Origin: Cycas panzhihuaensis
Lineage: Eukaryota > Cycadophyta
DNA: 64,000 bases
Assembly (NCBI GenBank): GCA_023213395.1
Contig: CM041465.1
Span: forward strand, 251,541,741-251,605,740
Reading direction: 5' to 3'
A program made the position numbers and the translations under genes. Shown here in pieces: positions 21,612-32,214 of the stretch (position 1 is the first letter of the stretch; each line of letters begins with the position of its first letter). Under the pieces are notes generated by a model, which was not told the DNA's origin, did not search any database, and saw only the letters and a program-made list of their open reading frames with translations.

Positions 21612-22347
21612 TCAACATTGGCTCTTCATATGGCCAACCTTCCCACATCTCCAAAATACCAAGGGGTCTATGCCTAGAGATTTGGATTTTTCTTTGGATT
21701 TTGGCCATTTGTTCCTAGGCCTTTGTTGGTCGTGATCCAATGTTCGGCCTCTCACCACTAATGCTTCTTTCGAATAATCCTTAGAAGATGTTTGCCTCGT
21801 CTCTTCTGATTGTAGAGCAGTAATAACATAATCAAATTTTAGGGTGGGAGAAGCCGTGCTGGTAATCGTCATTACAAGATTATCCCAAGAATTAGGAAGC
21901 GAATATAACAGGGCAAGATGCTTGTCTTCTTCAGACATTTTTACCCCAACTGAAACAAGTTGGCTCACCACAGTGTTAAATGCAGTGAGATGATTTGCAA
22001 CTGCATCTCCATCACTCATCCTGAATGAATCCAACTTTTTTCGAAGAAATAGCTTATTAACTAAGGACTTAGTCTGATATGAAGCCTCTACCTTTTTCCA
22101 TAGATCTTTGGCTGTAGACTCTGTGGCAACATTCAACAACACCGTGTTTGAAAGGCATAACCTTATCAAACTGATTGCTTTTCGATCAAGATTCTTCCAG
22201 TCTTCATCACCCATAGTCGCAGGCTTTGTTCTTTGCTACAACGATCCACTGATGCTTCTTGACGAAGATATCTTCCATCTTTAGCTTCCACAACTCAAAG
22301 TTCTGGCCATTGAACTTTTCAATCTCTATCTTTGTAGTGCTTGCCAT
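21612..22347 (-). pseudogene. Copia C gag (frameshifted, knuckle damaged)
   Basis: Gag starts at an ATG at 22347-22345 (MASTTKIEIEKFNGQNFELW). A +1 shift near 22215 separates it from the 200-codon frame 21612-22214 (MGDEDWKNLDRKAISLIRLC; LWKKVEASYQTKSLVNKLFL; RMSDGDAVANHLTAFN). It ends at the CCHC zinc knuckle, written FWRCGKVGHMKSQC: the first cysteine is phenylalanine. This is the UBN2/Retrotran_gag group of Tnt1-like Copia. It would form the particle core. Confidence 0.88.
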
Positions 22348-22420
22348 GATCTTCACACTCAAGTTCACAAAATAAGGCTCCCACTTACCAGATGGCTTCC
22401 CATAGAACTAAAACCCTTGG

Positions 22421-22434
22421 CTCTGATACCAAAA
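22421..22434 (-). promoter_or_regulatory. Primer-binding site of Copia C
   Basis: The minus strand reads TTGGTATCAGAGCC within three bases of the 5' LTR, a perfect plant initiator tRNA-Met PBS. Confidence 0.9.
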
Positions 22435-22832
22435 TGAAGAGAAAATATAACCGCATAAGCAATGTAATAACAAAACTTTAAACCATGCAAAGAACAAATA
22501 GCATAAACACACCAAGCACTTAATAAAGAACACTAGGAGATTCAGGTCTAAGCATATACCTTTTATTAATCTGAGCAACAGCTAAAGAATTATAGAGATG
22601 AATAAACCCCAACTTTTCTCTTTGACTCATCAAAGACTCATCCACACCCATGTTACATGTGCCGTTACATAAGAATATATAGCCACAACATTACAAGATA
22701 CCGCCTTGCGGTTTTACAATACAATGGGCATAAACTACGGGCTGACAAAGACCCCCATAAGACACTAAAAAGGGGCTCGGGTGTAATGCCTATACCCATG
22801 TAACACTTGCAAAGTGTTCAACATATCTAACA
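22435..22832 (-). repeat. 5' LTR of Copia C
   Basis: This 398-bp repeat partners 17976-18340. The extra 33 bp lie near 22760-22795 (CACTAAAAAGGGGCTCGGG region). It has the same TG...CA ends. Confidence 0.95.
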
Positions 22833-22837
22833 TTTGG

Positions 22838-23830
22838 GTGTATTGCTTACATTCATATTCGAACTGAAAAAAGGTCCAAATTAGATGACAAAAGTGTCAA
22901 GTGTATCATGGTTGGATACAATAGTAAATTTAAGGCCTACAAATGTATGGACATTGGAACAAACAAAATATATATCAACAGGGATGTCACCTTCAATGAG
23001 ATGTCAAAGGAATGCAATCATAAGAATATGCCCAAAGGAAAATCTATCCTAAAAGAGACTCCTATCAATTAGAAGGCTTCACTTCAACGACTAGAAGTTC
23101 AAAGTAGGAGTGTCAAAATAGATGCCTCAAAGGGGAAGCAATTAACAAAGAGAAGATACTTAGTCAAGAAAAAGGATGCCCAAATGGTACCTGAAGACTC
23201 TTGAATATTCAAGAGGGGAAATGTCCGAACACAAAACAAAGCTTCAAGAACAACAAGCATTAGTATGTATTACTAAACCTCAGAATTATGAAGAGCCCTA
23301 TGGTAATAAGGAATGAGAAGATGCAATGAAGCGGGAATTGCTTACTATAGAGAAAAATAACTCCTGGGAGTTGGTCCCTCCTCTTGAAGGGAAACCCATA
23401 TTCAAAGTCAAAGAAAAAATAGCAGCATTGAAAAGTACGAAGCCTACCTGGTAGCAAAAGGGTATACTCAAACAATTGGAATAGACTATGAGGAGACATT
23501 TGCACTAGTCGCAAAGATGATAACTATTTGAACAATGATAGCATTGGTAGCCTAGTTTAATTGGAAAATTATATAACTCGATGTTAAGAGTGCCTTTCTA
23601 AGTGGGGATCTAACTGAGGAAGTTTATACGAAACAACCTTTAAGCTTCACAAGAAGAGGATAGGAACATGTCATATGCAAACCAAAAAAGGCTCTGTATA
23701 GGCTAAAACAAGCATCGTGTGCCTAATATAATAAGCTAGACACTCATCTCAAGGAAAATGGCTTCACAATGTGCGAATCAAATCTTGGCTTATAGCCAAA
23801 AACTAGAAGAAATGGTATGATCACCATAAT
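22838..23830 (+). pseudogene. Copia D integrase distal part and RT N-terminal part
   Basis: After the second TTTGG the D frame continues with CIAYIHIRTEKRSKLDDKSV, KCIMVGYNSKFKAYKC, GTNKIYINRDVTFNE, then KRELLTIEKNNSWELVPP and, across frameshifts, [16 protein letters not shown]-like and DVKSAF-like blocks up to 23830. There it is cut by Gypsy E just before the YVDD box. Many stops are present. Confidence 0.87.
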
Positions 23831-24344
23831 TGTAGTAGTCTTACAACTTTGTCTATAGGATTTATGGATAGAAGACTCCTAAAAATAGATAACAATCCAG
23901 AGTTATACTAAAAGAAGGAAAATTACAACAATAGATAATGAACAATAACCACTGAATAATATCTCAAGTTTAGAAAGTAAAATGCATGAAAAGATAGCCA
24001 ATAGAATAGATACAAGTTACCAAGTACTCCTGCAAGTTCTGCTAAAATAAACGATCCCTCTTTGAGGCAAGGTGCCCTCCACAAGTGCTGCCCTAAGGTC
24101 AAAATTACAGTAGCTCAAGCTCTTCCTCTTGATGATCCAAATGAGGCCATAACCACCCTTAAATAGGCGACCAAAATCTATAAAAGGAAGTCGACCAGAA
24201 AAGTTATAAATTATTTTAACAAGAATATGAAGTCAGCCAGAAACTTCTCTAAAACAGGTACCTAAATGTCTTCATGGAAGTCAGTTTTTTCCTGCTCATT
24301 AGGAGATCGTCCAAACAACCTTCCAAAATATTTGGAATGCTACA
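23831..24344 (-). repeat. 3' LTR of Gypsy E
   Basis: This 514-bp repeat starts TGTAGTAG and ends GCTACA. It closely matches 28839-29356. Confidence 0.95.
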
Positions 24345-24384
24345 AGTGCCCCTCCCCTTGAAAGCATGCTTTGCCCTCAAAGCA
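24345..24384 (-). promoter_or_regulatory. PPT of Gypsy E with upstream AGGG hairpin
   Basis: The minus-strand PPT AAGGGGAGGGGCACT ends at the 3' LTR. Upstream on that strand TGCTTTG-AGGG-CAAAGCA (plus coordinates 24367-24384) forms a 7-bp stem with loop AGGG. A 12-bp palindrome AAAGCATGCTTT (24361-24372) overlaps it. Confidence 0.75.
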
Positions 24385-24688
24385 AGGGTACGTGTGGATA
24401 TTGGCGAAGCCATTCTTCTGTTTCCCAAGTGGCGCCATTGTTATCCCCTGCCTTCCATTTTATAAGATATTTCTTGATTTCTTTGGAGCAGAGTCTTATG
24501 GTGTATACTTGTAGAATATTTTCTGGCTTTACTACGATTTTTCCTTCATTGTCCAATATAGGTAGGTTTGATTGAAGCAAAACACCTTCCCCAAGTTTTT
24601 GCTTGAGGCAAGAAACATGAAATGTGTTATGGATGTGACTGGTAGGAGGAAGTTCTGATTGGTATGCTACTTCCCCTTTTTTGTCCAT
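24377..24688 (-). pseudogene. Gypsy E integrase tail and chromodomain
   Basis: The 103-codon frame has HNTFHVSCLKQKLGEG (integrase C-terminal region), then a chromodomain: a GKIVVKPENIL strand, EIKKYLIKWK, and ATWETEEWLRQYP. In chromoviruses this module targets integration to heterochromatin marks. This exon-length piece is intact, though the integrase before it is broken. Confidence 0.9.
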
Positions 24689-24699
24689 AATTTTTAGGG

Positions 24700-25640
24700 C
24701 CCAAAGAATTTAGGTTGTAGTTTGTATCGACCCAATCATTTTAAGCTGGTTTGCTTGTGTGGTTAAAGGTGAAGACATACCCAATCCCTTAGCAGAAAGT
24801 TCATTCCATTCTATGCATATCATCTTGTTGTTTCATTCTATTGCTAGCCAAATTTAGATTGTCCTTTAAAATTTCTAGAATGTGTTTCATCTGTTGTTGT
24901 TGCTCTTGTACAATATAGACTTTAGATGTTCGAGTCCATTAGAGAAGTGATGGTGGTTCAAAACCATGTAGGGCTTGAAAGGGTGTCATCTTGGTGACGG
25001 TATGATACGTGGTGTTACACCATCATTTAGCCAAATAAAGCCATTTATGCCATTGGTGTTGTTTATGAGGAGCGAAGTTTTGTAGATATAGACATTTATT
25101 GACGGCCTCCGTTTGCCCATTAGTTTTTGGATGATATGTCGTACTCATGTTTAGCTTGGTGCCTACCATTTTGAGCAAGTCCTGCCAAAAGTTGCTTGTG
25201 AACTTTGGATCTCAATCACTGACAATTACTTTTGGGAAGTTGTGGAGAATGTAAATTTCTTCTATGAGTATCTTTGATATTAGATTAGCCTTGGTAGTTG
25301 CCTATGTTCCCCGAAAATGAGCATATTTTATCAGATGATCTACAACCATGAAAATGGCATCCTTCCCTTTTGATTTAGGTAATCTAGTGATAAAATCCAT
25401 GTATATTTCTTCCCATTTTTGCTCCAGTATAGGTAGTGGCTGGAGTAACCTTGGGATTTTCAGATTTTCACTTTTGTTTCTTTGGAAGACATCACATTCA
25501 GATACGAATTTGTAAATTTCAACTTTCATTTCTTTCTAAAAAAGGTGTCCTGAATCTGTCAATGAGTTTTGTCAATGCTAATGTGTCCTCTGATCATCGA
25601 GTAATGTGCTTCCTCTAAAATTCTTGACTTGATGGTGGAT
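24700..25640 (-). pseudogene. Gypsy E integrase remnant
   Basis: The frame 25302-25529 gives [20 protein letters not shown] (zinc region C..C), [40 protein letters not shown], the start of the integrase core. The rest, to 24700, is recognisable in pieces (SDRDPKF-like text near 25200, HPQTDGQ-like text near 25120) with several stops. Confidence 0.85.
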
Positions 25641-25684
25641 GTTGTTGGAACTAGTATCTTTCCTTTTCTTAAAATTAACTCTCT

Positions 25685-26287
25685 CTATAGATTATACTTG
25701 GTATTATTCCCCTTTTCGATCTCTTGCAAGGCTTCTTGAGATTGAAGGTCATTTTTATAACTGTGAACTAGCTCTTTAATCCATTCGGATGTGATTATTG
25801 TGATGCTTCGCAAGGTGGGTGGACTTTCTCTGGAATTTTCAGCTGGAATTCGAGATACTACATCAGTAATCACATTCTCCTCCCCCCTTTTGTAGAGAAT
25901 CAAAAAATCAAAGGTCTGGAGTTTTCTCACCCATTTTTGTTGTTTATAGAAGAGTGATGTTTGGCTAAAAAAATATTTCAAACTGTCATGATCAGTTTTG
26001 ACTATGAACTTATTACTTAGAAGATATTGTCATCATTGGTGTATGGTGTGCATAATTGCCAACATTTCTTTATCATAAATTCGTTTGAGACATTCTCGAT
26101 CATTAAGCTTCCTACTTTTGTATGCTAAGGGCCGATCTTCTTGTAAGAGAATTGCCCCTATCCCAAGTCCAGCCACATGTGATTCAATCATAAATGGTTT
26201 GGAAAAATTAGGAGTTGCTAATATGGGAGTTGTGGTCATGGCTACTTTTAACTCTTGAAAAGCTTCTTGTACCTTCTGGGTCCACAT
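25685..26287 (-). pseudogene. Gypsy E RNase H
   Basis: The frame 26033-26287 holds VQEAFQELKVAMTTTPILA, PFMIESHVAGLGIGAILLQE and YDKEMLAIMHTIHQ. The frame 25685-25981 holds KWVRKLQTFDFLILYKRGEE and VITDVVSRI, the usual RNase H end. The active-site D of DASG is changed (ESHVAG). Confidence 0.87.
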
Positions 26288-26289
26288 GA

Positions 26290-27100
26290 AAGCATCTTTT
26301 TTGGTTAAATCGGTTAAAGGTGCAACTATATGCGCATACCCTTTAATGAACCTTCGTATGAACCCTGTTGCTACTAGAAATCCATGGACCCCTGCTATGT
26401 TTTGGCCCGAATCTTCTTGCGGTCAATCTTTACTCCCTCTGAAGTGATGATTGGACCCAAGTAATCCAATTCTATTTGTCCAAACGTACATTTGCTCTTG
26501 TTGGCAAAGAACTTTTGATCTTGTAGGAGTTAAAGAATAGTGCGTATATGTCCCAAGTGTTCTTGCCAAGTCCTGTTATAAATCAAAATATCATCAAAGA
26601 GAATCAAAACAAATTTTCATAAGTAAGGTTTAAGAACCGGATTCATCATGCTCTGGAAAGTTGCAGGTGCATTGGTTAAACCAAATGGCATGACTCGAAA
26701 CCCAATAATCCTTCATGAGTTCGGAAATCTATCTTGTAAACGTCATTTGCTTTGATTTGGATTTGGTAGTATCTGGATCGTAAGTCATTTCTGAAAAATA
26801 TTTAGCCCCATGTAATTCATCTAATAAATCATCTATTCAGGTGATGGGATATTTGTTTATGATGGTTAACTTATTTAGAGCCTGATAGTCTACGCACATT
26901 CAATAAGACCCATTTTTTTCTAAGTAAGTATGACAAGAGATGCAAATGGACCGGTGCTTGGGATGATGGATCCCTGTTGTAATAATTCTTGTGTGATTTG
27001 TTCAATTTCCCATTTAAAATAAAATGGATGACGGTAAGGTCAAATGTTTACAGGAACTAATTGTGGAGCGAGTTCGATTACGTGCTCATACCCTCGACTT
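26290..27100 (-). pseudogene. Gypsy E reverse transcriptase remnant
   Basis: Translating the minus strand across 26556-26610 gives KFVLILFDDILIYNRTW, so the polymerase aspartates are intact. Nearby are [10 protein letters not shown]-like sequence at about 26660-26690 and LDEL-like text at about 26820. Several stops break it into short pieces. Confidence 0.83.
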
Positions 27101-27108
27101 GGGGGTTC

Positions 27109-27819
27109 CTAAGGAATTTCTTCAAACACATGGTTGTATTGGTCAATGATGGTTTGGACTTCTACTAGGACTTCTTCAATGGTCAATTTATAACATGAGA
27201 GCATGAAAGAAGTGGGGTTCTTCTGCAATAATTTTCCCATCCGTTGAGAAGAAACTAGTTGTGTTGGGCGAATATCTGGGGCCTGCAATTTGTACTTTCG
27301 ATCTTTCTGGTGAAAACACATGAAACGTGCTCTATAATTGTTGACTATATTACCTAGAGTTTGTAACCACTGAATTCCTAAAACGTCGTCGACACCTTTA
27401 ATTTGTATGGGAAACATACATGTCGTAGTTGTATAATCAACTATTCGTAAATCCACCTGTTAGCAATACCCTCCGCAGGGCATGGTCCTACCATTTGCAA
27501 TGGCCACTTGAAAGACATTAAATGGTTTAATCTAGAGTCCCAGTTTGTCAGTCATCGGTCTGTTTATGAAATTATGGGTGCTCTCACTGTCCACCAAAAT
27601 CGAGATTTCTACATTTTTTATTAACCTTGTAAAACGAAGTGTTTGAGGTGTGCGGACCGCCCCTATGATGGCTTGAAGAGAAATCTGGATGTTGCGAGTG
27701 TCGGTGTTTAAAAGGTCTTCAATCTTTGATTCGTTTATTTCTGCTATTGCTTCATCCTCCAGATCGTCCCTTTCTGATTCTTCCGGTATATTGTCTTCTT
27801 CATTGTTTATCATAAACAT
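27109..27819 (-). pseudogene. Gypsy E protease remnant
   Basis: The frame 27532-27819 has ILVDSESTHNFINRPM: the retropepsin triad DSG reads DSE, so the flap-side glycine is lost while the aspartate stays. The frame 27109-27456 continues with IKGVDDVLGIQWLQTLG and YNHVFEEIP, leading into RT. A stop near 27460 separates them. Confidence 0.88.
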
Positions 27820-28800
27820 CTTCTTTGCTAAACATTCATGATCTCGGTTGTATTTACCTCCGCAGTAGAAACAAGTCTCGTTTCTAATGTGTTAAGCTTG
27901 GGATAGATGCTCATCCATTTTCTTAGAAGTTGGGGCCCTTACTTTTGTTCTCAATTGTGTCCAATTTGGTCGAAATTTCTACCTTAAATGCCTAGGTGGT
28001 TCATTTTGCTAGACAAAATTTTGCCTGCTCTCTTTGAATTCTGCTTCGATATTCCTTGCATGATGTATGGTGTCACTGAGTTGAAATATCTCTAATGTTT
28101 TAAGGCAAAATTTGATATTCCCCTTTAGACCTGTAATATATACTTCAACTAGTTGTTCTTCATTGATTTCTGTCTCTACCAAACTATGAAGGTTTTTGAA
28201 CTATTTTGTGTATGCTTGTATTGATCTGGTCTATTGCAACCTCATGAGTTAAGCAAAATAATCAGTATTCCATGTTTCTTCGAATTGCTCAATGATGCAT
28301 TTCTTTAGAAAATTCCAATTAAAATGGCTGGTCTTCTCATAGAATCTCTACCACCAATGGTACTGTTTTAGAGCTTTTCCATAAAGGTGAAGGGTTGCTA
28401 CCACCAATTTTTCCTTGTTCGTTATGGGGGTTGCTTTGAAATAGATGTCTAATTGTAAGATCTAACATCGAATATCTTTGGACCTTTTGGGATCGAATTT
28501 TTCTAAATGGAATTTGGTTCCTTTGATTCTAAGATCGGATTGGCCTACTAGATCTCCCTCTTCTTCTTCTGTGTGCTCTTCTTGTTTTTGATGTCTACAT
28601 GGACCTATGTCCTTTTTCCTTCCCATGATTGTATTTGCAAGTAGTTGAATATCCTTCTTTATTTAAGCTAAATCGTTGGTAATATCCTCGACGTGACGGG
28701 ATACCTCTACTACTATCTCTGATGGTTGATTCACCACTTCGTTGGATGAAGGTTTTTTTTCCTTATCTTAATTCTGTTCTAAAAATTTTATCTTGCAAAA
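27820..28800 (-). pseudogene. Gypsy E gag remnant
   Basis: The minus strand contains a zinc knuckle-like block near 27825-27875 and a Retrotrans_gag-like region near 28240-28480, in short frames with many stops. The position between protease and the 5' leader supports the call. Confidence 0.65.
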
Positions 28801-28822
28801 CACTTCACCCAACTTTGAAATG

Positions 28823-28836
28823 AAGCTCTGACACCA
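28823..28836 (-). promoter_or_regulatory. Primer-binding site of Gypsy E
   Basis: The minus strand reads TGGTGTCAGAGCTTC two bases after the 5' LTR, one change from the tRNA-Met PBS consensus. Confidence 0.85.
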
Positions 28837-28838
28837 CT

Positions 28839-29356
28839 TGTAGCAGTCTTACAACTTTGTCTGTAGGGTTTATGGATAGAAGACTTCCAAAAATAGATAA
28901 TAATCCAAAGATATACTAGCAAGAAGGAAAATTGCAACAATAGATAATGAACAATAACCGCTAAATAATATCTCAAATTCAAAAAGTAAAATGCATGAAA
29001 AGATAGCCAATAGAATAGATACAAGTTACCAAGTACTCCTGCAAGTTCTGCTAAAATAAACGGTCCCTCTTGGAGATGAGGTGCCCTCCACAAGTGCTGC
29101 CCTAAGGCCGAAATTATAGCAGTCCAAGCTCTTCCTCTTAATGATCCAAATGAGGCCCGTAACCACCCTTAAATAGGTGGCCAACATCTATAAACGGAAG
29201 TCAACTAGGAAAGTTATAAAACCTGTTTTAACAGGAATATGAAGTCGGCCAAAAACTCCTCTAAAATAGCTACTTAAATGTCTTCATGGAAGCTGGTTTT
29301 TTCTTGCTCATCAAGAGATCGTCCAAACAATCTTCCAAAATATTTGGAATGCTACA
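28839..29356 (-). repeat. 5' LTR of Gypsy E
   Basis: This 518-bp repeat partners 23831-24344, with TGTAGCAG at the start and GCTACA at the end. Confidence 0.95.
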
Positions 29357-29361
29357 ATAAT

Positions 29362-30329
29362 AGTGGTGTATGTTGATGACTTGATTATTATTGGGAATGA
29401 TCATGAAATAATCATGTGGATAAAACAATAAATGGAGGACAGATTTGAAATGTCAGATATCGATCCATTGCATTATTACCTAGGAATAGAAATTAAGAAG
29501 AAAGAGGATGGTATATTTATCTCCTAATCAAAATATCCCTAAAATCTACTCAAGAAGTTTAACATTGAATATTGCAATCCCTATGCGACTCCCATGGAAA
29601 TGGGTTATGTTCTCACCATCAATAAAGAGGGCAAAAAGGCAGATGAAACTCTCTATCGACAATTAGTATGAAGTCTCCTACTTGATCGCCACAAGGCCAA
29701 GCATCTCCTTTTTTGTTGGGGTAATCTCAAGGTACATCTACATTCCTAAAATATCACATTGGAATGTTGCAAAGCACATTTTAAAATATATTAAAGGCAC
29801 CACAGAGCTAGGTTTGAAATATACAAGAACTAATAGCCCCAAGTTGATTGGTTATTATGACTCAGACTGTGCAGGGGAATGACAAGAAAGGAAATCTACT
29901 TCCAAGTGCTGCTTCAATCTTGGATTTGCAACTATCTCATGAAGTAGCAAGAAGTAACCTATGATAACATTATCATCTATCGAAGCTTAATATAAAGCTG
30001 CAATCAGTGCAACATGCAAAGCAATATGGCTTAATTAACTTCTTAAAGGTTTATAGCAAGAAAGTGCAGATTCAATTCCAATTTTCTATGACAATTAGAG
30101 TGTTATACAAATTATAAAAAATTTAGTCTTCTATGTTTGAACTAAGCACATTGAAATCCACCACCATTTCATCAGAGAAAAGGTCCAAAACAAGGAGATA
30201 GATCTCTATTACTATAGTAGCGAGGAGCAATTGGCACATATCTTTACAAAACCTCTAAGCAAAGATAAATTTCAACACCTCAGGAATCTATCGGGGATTA
30301 GTGATAAAGGATAAAACATTAAGGCGGGG
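29362..30329 (+). pseudogene. Copia D RT C-terminal part and RNase H
   Basis: Directly after E the plus strand reads VVYVDDLIIIGNDHEI, so D's polymerase box is intact, followed by FEMSDIDPLHYYLGIEI and NPYATPMEMGYV. RNase H continues in 29682-29882 (SHWNVAKHILKYIKGTTELG, YYDSDCAGE) and beyond to KHIEIHHHFIREKVQ and FTKPLSKDKFQHL near 30280. Several frameshifts are present. Confidence 0.88.
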
Positions 30330-30350
30330 TGTTAGTATTAATGTTTTATG
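30310..30350 (+). promoter_or_regulatory. PPT of Copia D inside an inverted repeat
   Basis: The PPT AAGGCGGGG abuts the D 3' LTR at 30330. ATAAAACATTA (30311-30321) is the exact reverse complement of TAATGTTTTAT (30339-30349), with a 17-nt loop. Confidence 0.75.
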
Positions 30351-30411
30351 TTAGTATTAGTATCTTCTTAACTAAGTGCACTTAACCTTCTCCCCTTTCT
30401 TAAGAGTTGTG
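30330..30411 (+). repeat. Copia D 3' LTR, left part
   Basis: It starts TGTTAGTATTAATG right after the PPT. Copia F is inserted after 30411, and the last five bases TTGTG are F's target duplication. D's LTR resumes at 42862. Confidence 0.8.
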
Positions 30412-30603
30412 TGTTAGATATAATGTTTTATCTAGGTATTATTATACTATTTTAATGTTTCCTTTTTAGGGTAATGTTTCATCCCCTATTTTTTAATTCT
30501 ATGATAAGTGGAACACATGCATCTAGCCTTAGCCAAGGCTCATATTGTATTTATAGAGGAACCTTTCTCATTAATGATATGAACACTCATTATGAGTTTT
30601 TCA
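30412..30603 (+). repeat. 5' LTR of Copia F
   Basis: It starts TGTTAGATATAATG and ends GTTTTTCA. The PBS follows immediately. Confidence 0.95.
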
Positions 30604-30618
30604 TGGTACTAGAGCAGG
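30604..30618 (+). promoter_or_regulatory. Primer-binding site of Copia F
   Basis: TGGTACTAGAGCAGG directly follows the LTR, two changes from TGGTATCAGAGC. Confidence 0.85.
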
Positions 30619-31311
30619 GTTCTATGTCCTGTCAAGACAAGTCCAATTGTGTAGGGTTTTTTCAGAGAATCATGGAGAGTCTGATAATTAGTTATGTAAG
30701 GTCTTTGAAGGGAATTAGGAGAAGCTTGATAATTATCAAGTTTAGAAGAAAGAAAGGGCATTAATTACATAGTGTATGGAATTGTATGATCAAGTATGGA
30801 CTATACAGATGGATTTTTTAAAGTACTCAAAATTGGTTGAAATTTCACCAGTAGGATCGTCTTGAGAAGGTCGTCATTTTTCTCTAAAGGCTAGATTTAA
30901 AAATCGTTCATTTTGAAGCAGTTTTGACCAAATTTTAGTGGGCATGGGTTTGAGAAGAGAATCACAATTTTTTCTCAGAATACTCAATCAAATCGGGTAA
31001 GATCTATCTTGAAATCTTCTTCTTAAGCAAGCAAATCTTTTAAGACCAATTTCGAAATGCTTTGTCAAAGATTTTGAAAGATACGAGTATTTTTTCTAAA
31101 AAACCCTGGTTATCAGTCTAGATTTTTTACTCAGATTCTGATCAATTCTAAAGGAATTTCTTAAAAACTTTTATAGATCTGGAATCTACTCTTTGAGAGC
31201 TTCATTTTGCACATGCTTTTTCCCTAATTCATACACATGAAAAAATTCGTACAGCGTACGACCATATGGTCTGTAACAACATTTTCAGGGTTTTCATTCA
31301 AAGAATCTAAA
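30619..31311 (+). other. Copia F leader
   Basis: This is an untranslated leader with no recognised coding sequence. It includes the GTACAGCGTACGACC-type motif near 31248, as in the leaders of related Copia elements. Confidence 0.6.
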
Positions 31312-32170
31312 ATGGCCTCTTTAGTAGTTGCCCTTGGAGAAGTTGATAAGCTCACAGAAACAAATTTTAGCACTTGGAAAATTGAAGGACTCTTAAGAGC
31401 AAAAAATGCATGGGAAATAGTGATCGGAGAAGAACAAAAACCGTCAAATATTGTTGATTTAATGAGCTGGGAAGAAAGCGATAATATAACTGTAACCATT
31501 CTTCAGCTTTCAATCTTTGACTCTCTTTTGACTTATGTAGATGGGGTAGGATTTTTTGCAGAAATTTGGAAGGTTGTGACTTCCTCATTTAGCCAAAGGA
31601 ATGTGGCTAGAATAATTGCTCTAATTTGTATAAAGTCAAAATGAGAGAAAATCAATCAGTTTCTGATTTTGTTACAAAGGTAAATAATGTCAAAAACAAC
31701 CTTATCACAACAAGAGATAAGGTTATTGATACAAAACTTGTTTGGTTGGTATGAAACAAACTACCTAAATCATTTGAAAGAAAGGTCAATATGCTCACAA
31801 GAGGAGGTCAAATTGCTAGTATGTCTTTTGAGACTTTAACAGGGCATATGCTAAATCAAGAATAGAGAAAGAAAAAGTATGAAGAGGAAGTTGAAATTGA
31901 AGAGGCTTTTCTTTCAAAACTCAATTTAGGCAACAGAGAATAAGGATAGTTTGTTTCTCAAGGCCACAGTAGAACACCTTCAACAGAAAATAGAAATTAG
32001 ACAAGTTCCAGAGATCGTTGACTAGAAGGTAGAGGCAAAGGGAGACTCCAGAGTTTACTTTAATTATGGGAGACCAGGTCACTTTTCCAACAACTGTTGA
32101 GCATTTGATGTATGTTATCACTATGGACAGTCTAGACATTATCCCTATCAATGTTCTCAAAGACGTGTAG
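31312..32170 (+). pseudogene. Copia F gag remnant
   Basis: The ATG at 31312 opens MASLVVALGEVDKLTETNFS and continues with LLRAKNAWEIVIGEEQKPSN and LQLSIFDSLLTYV. A frameshift near 31640 follows (KMRENQSVSDFVTKVNNVKN; SFETLTGHMLNQE). Two zinc-knuckle copies near 32056-32150 have lost cysteines (YFNYGRPGHFSNNC, CYHYGQSRHYPYQC). The start is chosen because it aligns with gag starts of A, G and K. Confidence 0.87.
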
Positions 32171-32214
32171 AGATTCAGAGACGGAAGCAAGTTGTAAGAT
32201 ATTATAGCAAAGAA

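Larger units (their letters stand above)
17976..22832 (-). mobile_element. Copia element C, nearly full length
   Basis: This is a minus-strand Copia element with LTRs at 17976-18340 and 22435-22832 and a perfect duplication TTTGG (17971-17975, 22833-22837). It is the best-preserved autonomous-type element here: long gag, integrase and RT/RNase H stretches remain, interrupted by a modest number of stops and shifts. It is a different lineage from A, F, G and K (gag, LTR and PPT all differ). Confidence 0.95.
23831..29356 (-). mobile_element. Gypsy element E, chromodomain-bearing
   Basis: This minus-strand Ty3/Gypsy element has LTRs at 23831-24344 and 28839-29356 (TGTAG...CTACA) and a perfect duplication ATAAT (23826-23830, 29357-29361). 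Order from the right is gag, protease, RT, RNase H, integrase and C-terminal chromodomain, the chromovirus arrangement. All frames are broken. It sits in the RT of Copia D, immediately before the catalytic box. Confidence 0.95.

Noticed and set aside
24361-24372. Perfect palindrome AAAGCATGCTTT as a separate regulatory site in Gypsy E
   Set aside because: It overlaps the AGGG hairpin and is absent at the same place in J, so it is probably incidental.
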